Part shown: positions 35,716-43,350 of the stretch, piece after piece
How positions within the stretch are numbered: the first letter of the stretch is position 1
Layout: every line of letters starts with the position of its first letter
Source of the DNA: CAYXDO01 sp964463485
GTDB taxonomy: Bacteria; Myxococcota; Kuafuiibacteriia; Kuafuiibacteriales; Kuafuiibacteriaceae
Reading direction: 5' to 3'
Assembly: GCA_964463485.1 (NCBI GenBank)
Contig: CAYXDO010000083.1
Location: forward strand, 1 to 46,050
DNA length: 46,050 nt
Made by a program: the position numbers and the translations under genes
Notes under the pieces: model-generated
Databases searched by the model: none
Seen by the model: the letters and a program-made list of their open reading frames with translations, nothing else
What the model was told of the DNA's origin: nothing

Positions 35716-37527
35716 CTAACAAAAAGTCTCGGCCCCCGCACCATTGATGTTCCTGATAGCCCTCACCCAGAGCAGAAAGCTGAAGCATTGCCAGGCGACG
35801 TAGTCAACAACCTCTGGCGCTGGGCCGCCAGAGAATGCGCGCGAGAGCCATGCCCCATCCACATACTGGAGGAGCTCCGGCTCGGGGTGGCCCAACACGT
35901 CCGCAACGAGACCCCGCTCGCGCTCGATTCCTTTCCGGAAAAGAGCCTCGAGCGTCCCGTGTCGACCCGCCCTGCGAACGACCTCCGGAAGGAAGCCGCA
36001 CATCGCGCTCCGAAGCACATGCTTATATCCGCTCGTTCCGTACAACTGATGTGCCGGGACCGCAAGTATGAATTCGATGATTCTGCGATCTCGAAAAGGT
36101 ACTAGAATTTCAATCCCTTCCCTCAAACCTTGAGCGTACCCGAGGGCCGCCATTTTCGGGACGCGCTGGCGGAGCGCTCTGCCCTGCTCGGGACGCCTCA
36201 CGTCGTCACCCCCTTCCTCGCTGCTCCTCGACCCCAGCACCAGCCTCACCGCCTCCGGCGTGAGCCAGGCCCCAGGCTTCTTCTTGCGAAAAACCGGAAC
36301 CCGAAACGCCCGGCGCATCGAAGGAGACGCAACGGCGGAAACGCCATGACGTTTGAGGTGCGCCCATACGCCCGAGATCCCGGCCCTAACGCCGCGCTCC
36401 GACACCAGGTCCACGAGCCACTCCTCGACCCCCGTGTACAGCGCGTCGCCGTCGATCCCCGTCAAAAGCGCCCGCACACCCGCCGCCCGAGCCGCCCGAT
36501 AAACCCGCTGCTTCAACCGAACGTACGGGTTCGTGAGCGGAGTCGATGGATCGATCGGCCACGTCGCAGGGTCGGCCAACGGACCGCAGTCGTCGCCTTC
36601 GATCCACGTCGCGTCTAACTCGAGGGCCTCGACCATCGCCTCGATGTACGGGCGCTCGTCACATTCCAAGAGCTCGCGAAAAGTCCAAGAAAACGTCTTC
36701 AGCTCCGCGTCACGGCGATGCGCGAGCGCCACGACCGAGCTCGAGTCGAGCCCGCCGCTCAACGCCGCACCGGTTCCAAGGGTTCGCATGCGGTCTGCCA
36801 CCGCGACGTCGAGCCGCTCCCGAAACGCTTCCGCAAGCTCGCCGTCCGAAAGGGCAGCCATCCTCGCTGGGCTCAAAGCCACGAAGCGCCGCGAACGAAA
36901 AGTCTGCGCCGTCACCGAAAGGACCTGTCCAGGCTCGAGCTCCTTGATCCGCCGAAAAAAGGTCCGCGAAGCTCCCGGCACGGCCGCCGCAAAATGCTGG
37001 GCCAACCTCACTTCGTCGAGCTCCCGAGCCACACCGCCAGCCAAGAGCGCGACCTCTTCGCTACCTACCAGCATCACGGCGTCGGAGACCGCGAAGAACA
37101 AAGTCCGGCCGCCCAGCGGATCGCGGATCATGCTGATCTCTCCGGCCTTCGGGTCGATCACGAGCAACACAAACGACCCGAGCACGTCACGAAAGCCATC
37201 CAGCCCCAACCGCTCGAAGACCGTGGCCGCCAACTCCACGTCGGGTCGACGCACTTCGAGGCCTAGACGCGAGACCAGCGCGATCCGATCGTCGATCCGC
37301 CCGTCGAACACGAACCACCGTCCCCCACGGAGGAACGGCTGTCCGGATCCGAGCTCCTCCGGCAGGCTAGGCGTCGTTCGGACGCCCAACGTGATGCCCG
37401 GCGCCAGCTCCATCCGCTCAACGGATCCGCGATGGGCCAAAGACTCCAACATCCGGGACACACGCGAAGCGTCGGCCGGTCCATCCGTCGACGGCCGCCG
37501 TCGAAAAATCAACGCAAGTCCGAGCAA
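35716..37527 (-). CDS. Asparagine-synthetase-like lasso cyclase (lactam synthetase)
   Basis: A 603-residue protein of the asparagine synthetase B family. The N-terminal half keeps the glutaminase fold (FDGRIDDR, RDPLGGRTLFFA) but starts MLGLALIF with no Cys2, so it cannot hydrolyse glutamine. The synthetase half has the PP-loop SGGLDSSS (257-264), which would adenylate the ring Asp of the precursor. This is the C-protein profile of lasso peptide clusters. The TTG start is the only start-like codon just after an upstream stop and lacks a Shine-Dalgarno, so translation may be weak. The precursor begins 30 bases after its stop. Confidence 0.87.
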   Translation of the reverse strand: MLGLALIFRRRPSTDGPADASRVSRMLESLAHRGSVERMELAPGITLGVRTTPSLPEELGSGQPFLRGGRWFVFDGRIDDRIALVSRLGLEVRRPDVELAATVFERLGLDGFRDVLGSFVLLVIDPKAGEISMIRDPLGGRTLFFAVSDAVMLVGSEEVALLAGGVARELDEVRLAQHFAAAVPGASRTFFRRIKELEPGQVLSVTAQTFRSRRFVALSPARMAALSDGELAEAFRERLDVAVADRMRTLGTGAALSGGLDSSSVVALAHRRDAELKTFSWTFRELLECDERPYIEAMVEALELDATWIEGDDCGPLADPATWPIDPSTPLTNPYVRLKQRVYRAARAAGVRALLTGIDGDALYTGVEEWLVDLVSERGVRAGISGVWAHLKRHGVSAVASPSMRRAFRVPVFRKKKPGAWLTPEAVRLVLGSRSSEEGGDDVRRPEQGRALRQRVPKMAALGYAQGLREGIEILVPFRDRRIIEFILAVPAHQLYGTSGYKHVLRSAMCGFLPEVVRRAGRHGTLEALFRKGIERERGLVADVLGHPEPELLQYVDGAWLSRAFSGGPAPEVVDYVAWQCFSFLLWVRAIRNINGAGAETFC

Positions 37528-37614
37528 CGCGCTGAAACGCTATCAGATTCACGGTCACGACGAGTCCGTAGCCCCAGCGATACCTGAAACCGAGCGAAGC
37601 GAGGTTTCGCACCG

Positions 37615-37666
37615 TGCCCGTGCCCGTCAGTGCCCGTGCCCGTGCCCGTGCCCGTGCCCGTGCCCG
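37615..37666. repeat. TGCCCG hexanucleotide repeat
   Basis: Two TGCCCG units (37615-37626), a TCAG break, then six perfect units (37631-37666). It lies between the lasso cyclase start and the C25 protease stop. A 6-base inverted repeat GAAACC...GGTTTC sits just beside it. The gap 37528-37813 otherwise shows no gene and no convincing promoter. Confidence 0.9.
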
Positions 37667-37703
37667 ACGCGATTCCCCAATGGAGCACCGCGTGTCTTTG
37701 CAG

Positions 37704-37743
37704 CTGAAAGGCTGAAAGCTGAAAGCTGAAAGGGGGCTGAAAG
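37704..37743. repeat. CTGAAAG heptanucleotide repeats
   Basis: Five copies of CTGAAAG start at 37704, 37712, 37719, 37726 and 37737, separated by zero to four bases. Non-coding, in the same gap as the hexanucleotide repeat. Confidence 0.9.
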
Positions 37744-37813
37744 CTAAACAGCGAGCGAGGCGGGAGGAAGCGCTAGCGGAGGGCCGCCGGGAGCGGCGGG
37801 ACCAAGGACGGGA

Positions 37814-40800
37814 TTAGCGGTTGAGGACGAGCGCCGGGTCGCCCAAGAGCGTCCAGCCGAGGAGCACGTCCTTCAGCTCGGGCCGGGTGGCCGCGAGCTG
37901 CTGCTTGGCGATCATGACCGCGCGGCCGATCGTCTCACCTGGCTGCGCGAGCTGGTCGATCACGCGGCTTCCGAGCATCTGCTCCGAAGCAGTCTGCGTG
38001 AGCGACGAAGCGCCGAGCACCGCCGCCGCGCCGTGGTCCCCGAGCAGGAACTTGTGCGCCAGCGTGTTGTACGCCGGATCCACGTGATAGGTGTTCCAGC
38101 AGCCCCACTGCGCGACCACGGTGGGATCCGTGTTGCTCAGCGCCGCGGCGTCTGCCGAAGTGAACAGCCCATCGAACGTCCACATCGTCGGTCCGGAGTG
38201 CCCCACGTACGACGTGAAGGCCGCTCCGCCGTTGATGCCGCTGATCAGCGCGTTGCGCGCGCTGTTCAGGTCCGTCTTCGACAGATACGCCGTCGCGGTG
38301 TTCCAACCGGACAAGCGGTCCGCGAAGCCGTCACTCAGCTGCGAAAACGCGATCTCTGCGTCCTTGTCGGCCGCGAAGATCGCATCCCGCCCGAGCCCGT
38401 CGAAGCCGACCGTCTTGGCGATCACCGAAGCGAGCTCCGCCGCGGTTCGAACCGGCAACCGGCCCAACGCCACGTCGGGGCTTCCATCCTGGTTCACGTC
38501 CGCGAGCAGCGTGTCCGCCGGCGCGTACCGGACGAACTGGCTGGTCTTCGCGTACGGAGTCGGGATGAAGCTGACCGAGCCCACACCGAGGTTGTCGAAA
38601 TAGTCGTACGTGTCGCCGCCGACCAGGAGCACGTACTCGGTGCCCATGTTCCGCTGCGCATGCGCGACGTACAGCCGGATAGCCTCCGGATCGACCACGC
38701 CATGGTTGAACTGCGCGTAAACATCCGCGACGTCGACCACTTTGACCGTCAGCCCCTGAGCTTGCTTGGCGGACACGAGATCCGTCAGGCCGCCCGTGAA
38801 CTGCTCGTGGGCGATCACGAGGTACTTCGCGTCGCCGGTGGTGATGTCGGTGAGCGCCCGCGCCGCTCGAACCGCGGGCTGGGTGATCGCCGAGGCCACC
38901 GCGACCATGTAGTCGCCGTTCTGCGCGCCATTGCCGATGAACGTCGCCGAGTAGGTCCCACCGGCCTTCACGAGCTTGAGGTTCGTGAGCTGCCGGAGCG
39001 TCGAGCCGACCTTGCGGTAGGCCACGACATCCGTGCTCGGAAGCCCCGTCACCTTGAAGAGTCGGCTCTTCGCCGTGAACTCCAGAGCCCCGTTCTGCGC
39101 CTTGAACGATCGGTTGTAGCGAATCGAGTAGCGCTCGACGTGGACCAGATCGTACTGGGTTCCCGTGTCTCCGAGCACCGTCACGCGGACGGTGTTCGGG
39201 CCGTTGACCAGCACGCCAGCCGGGATGTTCGCGGTGACCGTCTTCTCGATGTTGCCATCGAAGCGCGGGTTCGCCACGACCGAGCCATTGACCTCGATCG
39301 ACACGTGGTGGTCTGGGTTGACTTCGCCGAAGGACGTCATGCCCCACAGCTTCATCGTGAGGGTCGCGGCCTGGCCGGAGACCATCTCGTTGACGTCGAC
39401 CACGAAGCTCTTGGCAGCCGGGACACCGGCCTGAGCGAGGATACGCTCCTCGAACCAGGGGTCGTTGCCAGGCGCCGCGAAGCTGTACAGCTTGTCGCTG
39501 TTGACCTTCGAGGTGCTCTGGAACGAAGTCGGCGGGTTGAGCGCCGGCGCGGCATTGTTGTCGCGGCCGATGCGGGTCGCCTTGGAACCATCGCGCAAGA
39601 CGCTGTAGACCTGGTGCTTCGTATAAAGCGTCTCGAGCGCCTGCCCGTAGAACTCGACGAAGTCGCCGGCCCCGAAGCTGCCCGTGGCCGAAACCACGCG
39701 CGCCGGAACCGCCGAGCCATTCAGGACGACCGCGATCTCACCCTCTGGAGCTCCCGCGAGATCCACACCCGCGGCTACGAGAGCCTCGAACGTGACGCGC
39801 TGCATGCCCGTGTCGGAGACGAGGATTTCCGCCGCGTTGGCCACGGTCGGCAGCGCGAGCGGCATGACCGGCCGGGCCCGCTTGATGGCGGCCCAGTCGA
39901 TGCGCTCCGAACGCGCGCCAGCGCCGAAGGTCTGCCCGACGGTAAAGGGACCGTGAATGGTCTCCTTGCCGTTGAGGTCGACGTCCGCGATGTAGAACTC
40001 GCCGCGCAACGACGGGATCACCGTCGAGTACGACTGCGGCTCGGTGGAGTCGCTGTTGTGGCTGGCGACCAGGCCCTCGCCGATGCGGCGGTAAGCCGCG
40101 CCGTCGCGAACGAACAGGCGGAAGCCGGCGTTCGCCGTCTCCGTCGCGGTGACCCATTGAACGGCCACGCCCTTGCCCGCGTCGACACTTTCGACCCGCG
40201 CGATCGTCACCGGAACGGTGGAATCGCCCGTGTTTCCAGTCAGATCGTTGAGCTGAGCAGGCGCCGTGACGAGGCTGCCGGCGTTCAGCGTACCGGTGCA
40301 CGCGTCGAACGAACCGACCCGATGGAGCGTTCCGGCCGTGGTGGCCAACCAGAGACGGTTGTTGCCGCCCGGGCCAAACGTCGTGGAGTCGAGCCCGAGA
40401 CCCTGGATCTGACCGGTGACGCCGAGCGCCCCGCTGATCGTGATCGCCTCGAGGTTGCAGTCGACCGCCGCGTCGCACGCCGCGAACTCGGACGCCGGAA
40501 TCACCATCAAGCGACCGCCGCTGCCGGCCCCGCCGAGGTTTCCGAGGAACATGGAATTGGCCGGAATCACGCTGCCCGCGAACGGACCGCTGCCCGCCGC
40601 CGTGCAGTCGATCGCATCACGGTTGAAGTCGTGGTCACCCGCAGGTCCCGTGGCGAGAGCAACCCCGCCCTGGGTGATCGTCCCGTAGAAGGACGCGGCG
40701 CCCGGCGTGGTCTGCCCCTGGCTGATCCGGTAGATGGCGCTCGTGTTGTTCTTGTCGAGCCCGTAGATCGAGGCGTTGTTGTCGAAGCCCGCACGCGCGA

Positions 40801-41200
40801 ACAGCGGCGGGTTCGTCCCGCCCGGAGCCACCATCGCAAAGCAGCTCGCCGGCGTGCCGGTGAGGCAATCGTTGCCGCCGCCATTCAGCGTAGAAAGCGA
40901 GGGGTCGAAGATCCCAACCCCCGAATTCGTAACGCCGCCTCCCGTCTCGAAAAACCACACGACGTTCGTGCTCGGATTACGGGCAATCGCGTTGCTGCTC
41001 CCAAAGATAGACTGGGTCGCGATCTTCTGGAACGTGGGAACCACAGGGTCCGCCACGTTCATCTGCCAGATGGTCCTGCTGCCGTCGTGAATCGCGTACA
41101 TCCGGTTGTCCGCTGCCTCGGCGGCCAGCGGCGCTGCTACCGCCGCCCCCAGCGCGTAAGCGCCGGCACGGCCCAGAATCCCCTTCTTCGGTGTCCTCAT
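37814..41200 (-). CDS. Secreted gingipain-type (peptidase C25) protein
   Basis: A 1128-residue exported protease. A signal peptide (about residues 1-30, hydrophobic core LGAAVAAPLAAEA) is followed by a large region resembling a beta-propeller with surface-binding beta domains, then a C25 caspase-like domain in the last ~330 residues. The likely catalytic pair is His1001 (YVGHSGP) and Cys1034 (QWGCWNTYH). An Asp-rich segment (ADVNQDGSPDVALGRLP) may bind calcium. The ATG at 41200 has AGGAGG 12 bases before it; the frame is open to 41350. Probably secreted and proteolytic. No C-terminal sorting domain of the Bacteroidetes type is seen. The gap to 41385 shows nothing clear. Confidence 0.85.
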   Translation of the reverse strand: MRTPKKGILGRAGAYALGAAVAAPLAAEAADNRMYAIHDGSRTIWQMNVADPVVPTFQKIATQSIFGSSNAIARNPSTNVVWFFETGGGVTNSGVGIFDPSLSTLNGGGNDCLTGTPASCFAMVAPGGTNPPLFARAGFDNNASIYGLDKNNTSAIYRISQGQTTPGAASFYGTITQGGVALATGPAGDHDFNRDAIDCTAAGSGPFAGSVIPANSMFLGNLGGAGSGGRLMVIPASEFAACDAAVDCNLEAITISGALGVTGQIQGLGLDSTTFGPGGNNRLWLATTAGTLHRVGSFDACTGTLNAGSLVTAPAQLNDLTGNTGDSTVPVTIARVESVDAGKGVAVQWVTATETANAGFRLFVRDGAAYRRIGEGLVASHNSDSTEPQSYSTVIPSLRGEFYIADVDLNGKETIHGPFTVGQTFGAGARSERIDWAAIKRARPVMPLALPTVANAAEILVSDTGMQRVTFEALVAAGVDLAGAPEGEIAVVLNGSAVPARVVSATGSFGAGDFVEFYGQALETLYTKHQVYSVLRDGSKATRIGRDNNAAPALNPPTSFQSTSKVNSDKLYSFAAPGNDPWFEERILAQAGVPAAKSFVVDVNEMVSGQAATLTMKLWGMTSFGEVNPDHHVSIEVNGSVVANPRFDGNIEKTVTANIPAGVLVNGPNTVRVTVLGDTGTQYDLVHVERYSIRYNRSFKAQNGALEFTAKSRLFKVTGLPSTDVVAYRKVGSTLRQLTNLKLVKAGGTYSATFIGNGAQNGDYMVAVASAITQPAVRAARALTDITTGDAKYLVIAHEQFTGGLTDLVSAKQAQGLTVKVVDVADVYAQFNHGVVDPEAIRLYVAHAQRNMGTEYVLLVGGDTYDYFDNLGVGSVSFIPTPYAKTSQFVRYAPADTLLADVNQDGSPDVALGRLPVRTAAELASVIAKTVGFDGLGRDAIFAADKDAEIAFSQLSDGFADRLSGWNTATAYLSKTDLNSARNALISGINGGAAFTSYVGHSGPTMWTFDGLFTSADAAALSNTDPTVVAQWGCWNTYHVDPAYNTLAHKFLLGDHGAAAVLGASSLTQTASEQMLGSRVIDQLAQPGETIGRAVMIAKQQLAATRPELKDVLLGWTLLGDPALVLNR

Positions 41201-41384
41201 CTCGAAACTTTGCCTCCTCGTTTCCTTGGTCCGTAGACCAGCGCCCGATCCCAAGTACGCGCCGCGCGCGCTCACGGGGGGCTCGGGCCGACGTCGCATA
41301 TCTCGGAGCGAAACGCAAGCAGGGTCACCGCCTCCGCTTTCGCTCTGCACTCCTCGGGTAGGTGGTCCCTCGCCCGCCGGTCAT

Positions 41385-42245
41385 TCACTTTTTGTTGTAC
41401 GCAAAAAACCCGCGCCCGGCCTTTCGACCAAGCCAGCCCGCGTCGACATACCTACGCAGCAACGGCGCCGGCCGATACTTGGGATCACCGAGCCCTCGGT
41501 GCAACACCTCCATGATCGACAGGCAGGTGTCGAGGCCGATGAAGTCCGCAAGCTCCAACGGGCCCATCGGTTGGTTCGTACCGAGCTTCATGGCCAGGTC
41601 GATCTCCTCGGGACTTGCGAGCCCTTCACCGAGCGCGAAGACAGCCTCGTTGATCATCGGCAAGAGGATCCGGTTCACCACGAACCCAGGCTGGTCCTCG
41701 GACCTCACGGTCTTCTTCCCCATCCGCTCGGCGAGCGTGCGCGTGACCTGGAACGTGTGCTCGCTCGTCGCAAGCCCCGGAATCAGCTCGACCAATGCCA
41801 TCAGCGGCACCGGGTTCATGAAATGCATCCCGATGAACCGATCGGCCCGCTTCGTCGTCGCCGCCAGCCGCGTGATCGAAATGGACGACGTGTTGGACGC
41901 AAGGATCGCGTCGTCGCGAATCGCGACATCGAGCTCCGCAAGCACGCGCCGCTTCAAGGACTCGTCCTCGCTCACCGCCTCGACCACGAAGTCGGAGCCT
42001 CCAAGCTCGTCGACCTTCGACGCCCCACGGATCCGGCCAAGGGCGTCCGCTCGGTCGGACGCCGACAGCTTCCCCTTCTCCACCAACTTGTCGAGCCCTC
42101 GCGCGATCCCTTGAAGGGCCCGCTCGATCACCTCCGGCGATACGTCCCGAAGCACCACGTTCAGCCCGCTGACAGCTGCGACCTGCGCAATTCCCGCGCC
42201 CATCTGCCCCGCGCCCACGATGCCGATGCTCTTGACTTCGTTCAT
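41385..42245 (-). CDS. hbd: 3-hydroxybutyryl-CoA dehydrogenase
   Basis: A 286-residue NAD(P)-dependent enzyme that interconverts acetoacetyl-CoA and 3-hydroxybutyryl-CoA. The dinucleotide-binding motif GAGQMGAG is at residues 11-18. The catalytic region is SNTSSISI followed by GMHFMNPVPLMALVELI, with the active-site His and Glu. The ATG at 42245 has GGAGG 5 bases upstream and gives the usual family length; the frame is open to 42311. A TATCAT hexamer (complement of 42296-42301) beside a dyad AGGAC...GTCCT (42278-42292) may mark its promoter and an operator, without a good -35. No other fatty-acid gene is in the window. Confidence 0.93.
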   Translation of the reverse strand: MNEVKSIGIVGAGQMGAGIAQVAAVSGLNVVLRDVSPEVIERALQGIARGLDKLVEKGKLSASDRADALGRIRGASKVDELGGSDFVVEAVSEDESLKRRVLAELDVAIRDDAILASNTSSISITRLAATTKRADRFIGMHFMNPVPLMALVELIPGLATSEHTFQVTRTLAERMGKKTVRSEDQPGFVVNRILLPMINEAVFALGEGLASPEEIDLAMKLGTNQPMGPLELADFIGLDTCLSIMEVLHRGLGDPKYRPAPLLRRYVDAGWLGRKAGRGFFAYNKK

Positions 42246-42463
42246 GGCTGCCTCCGAAGCACGAACGCCACGGCGCAAGGACAACGCGTCCTGAGATGAT
42301 ACGAGCTCCACGCCGCGCGGATCGGATGCCCCACAGCCGGCTCGGCAGAAAGAATGACCGACGTTCGACTCATGCTCGCGGCATCCGCCCGTGGCTGGAG
42401 GATGTCAACGAGCTCCGAAGGCGCGCCTCGCGGGGCGCTTTTCCGCACTTCAGCGCTTCGCCC

Positions 42464-42892
42464 TCATGGCCCTTCTTCCGGTTCTTCCTCGGACGACTCC
42501 TCTTCAGTGTCGACCGACATCGACACGTCGGGCGACACCGAGCGCCCGTCCTCGGTCGCCTTGAAGCGGATGTTCGCCTTCACCTCGACCTCGAGGCCGC
42601 TCAGGACCTTCACGACCTCCCGCGACAAATCAGTGTTTCGAAGAAACTCCCCGACCTCGGACGCCACGATGCGGAGCACCTCCCGACGACCGCGCTCGCC
42701 CTGCTGCAGCAAGTAACCGAGCGCGTCCTTCGAAAGGTGAGATCCAGGGCCGCCCACGTTCTCCAACGCCCTCTTCACGAACGTGCTGATGATGGGCTGC
42801 CTCCCTCGACCCTCTCGCCGCCCGAAGAGCTCGTCCTCGGGCTCCTCGAGCTCCTGTTCTCTTCGGTCATCCCGTCTGTCTTCTGCCGCCAT
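42464..42892 (-). CDS. Small acidic hypothetical protein
   Basis: A 142-residue protein not assigned to a family. The N-terminus is Arg/Glu-rich, the middle is helical (VGGPGSHLSKDALGYLLQQ, REVLRIVASEVGEFL), and the C-terminus is a Glu run. The ATG at 42892 has GAGGG 8 bases upstream; a TTG at 42907 would overlap the lipoprotein stop. It closes the operon of the kinase and the lipoprotein. The gap 42246-42463 shows no gene. Confidence 0.7.
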   Translation of the reverse strand: MAAEDRRDDRREQELEEPEDELFGRREGRGRQPIISTFVKRALENVGGPGSHLSKDALGYLLQQGERGRREVLRIVASEVGEFLRNTDLSREVVKVLSGLEVEVKANIRFKATEDGRSVSPDVSMSVDTEEESSEEEPEEGP

Positions 42893-42903
42893 CGTCTTGA
42901 CCC

Positions 42904-43350
42904 TCAAAGCGCCTCTGCCACGAGCGTCACCGTCGGGCGGTTCGATCGCTGTCCGGCACCATCCTCGAGCTCGAAACCTATCTCGAACTCCTGTCCCGCT
43001 TCCGCCGCGCTGTCGAGGTGCACGACGATGTCGACCTCGCCGCTCGTCGCGTTCGAGTCGATGGCCGGGCTCTGCGCCCCGAAAACACCGGCCATGGGTA
43101 GGTCGGCTTTGACATCCCCATCGACGATCAACACGACCTTTCCTGCGCCGAGGTCACCGTCGTCGTCCACGAACGCAAAATGGAACTCGAGCCCGCTCGG
43201 ATCTCCCGGCGTCTGCTGCAAATACTCGAGCGCGTCGAGGCGCGGGCGACCGGCCGGCCAATCGTCAGCGGAAGGCGCGCAGGCCCCCGCGACGACCCAG
43301 GCCGTGCCAACACGGGCCGCGACAAGAAACCACACCGATCGCCCGGTCAT
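42904..43350 (-). CDS. Small lipoprotein with an Ig-like domain
   Basis: A 148-residue protein with a signal peptide ending in AGAC, a fair lipobox, followed by APSADDWPAG. The rest (about 60-148) is beta-rich with repeating hydrophobic strands and DxDGD turns (FHFAFVDDDGDLGAG), suggesting an Ig-like or calcium-binding fold. The ATG overlaps the kinase stop as ATGA. A longer frame to 44136 exists but is a shadow of the kinase gene. Confidence 0.75.
   Translation of the reverse strand: MTGRSVWFLVAARVGTAWVVAGACAPSADDWPAGRPRLDALEYLQQTPGDPSGLEFHFAFVDDDGDLGAGKVVLIVDGDVKADLPMAGVFGAQSPAIDSNATSGEVDIVVHLDSAAEAGQEFEIGFELEDGAGQRSNRPTVTLVAEAL

Noticed and set aside
38033..41236. 1067-residue open frame on the plus strand
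   Set aside because: Antisense shadow of the C25 protease gene; the translation is Arg/His-rich and lacks any domain.
42380..42408. TTGACA on the minus strand upstream of hbd
   Set aside because: No -10 hexamer at 16-18 bases, so not called as a promoter.
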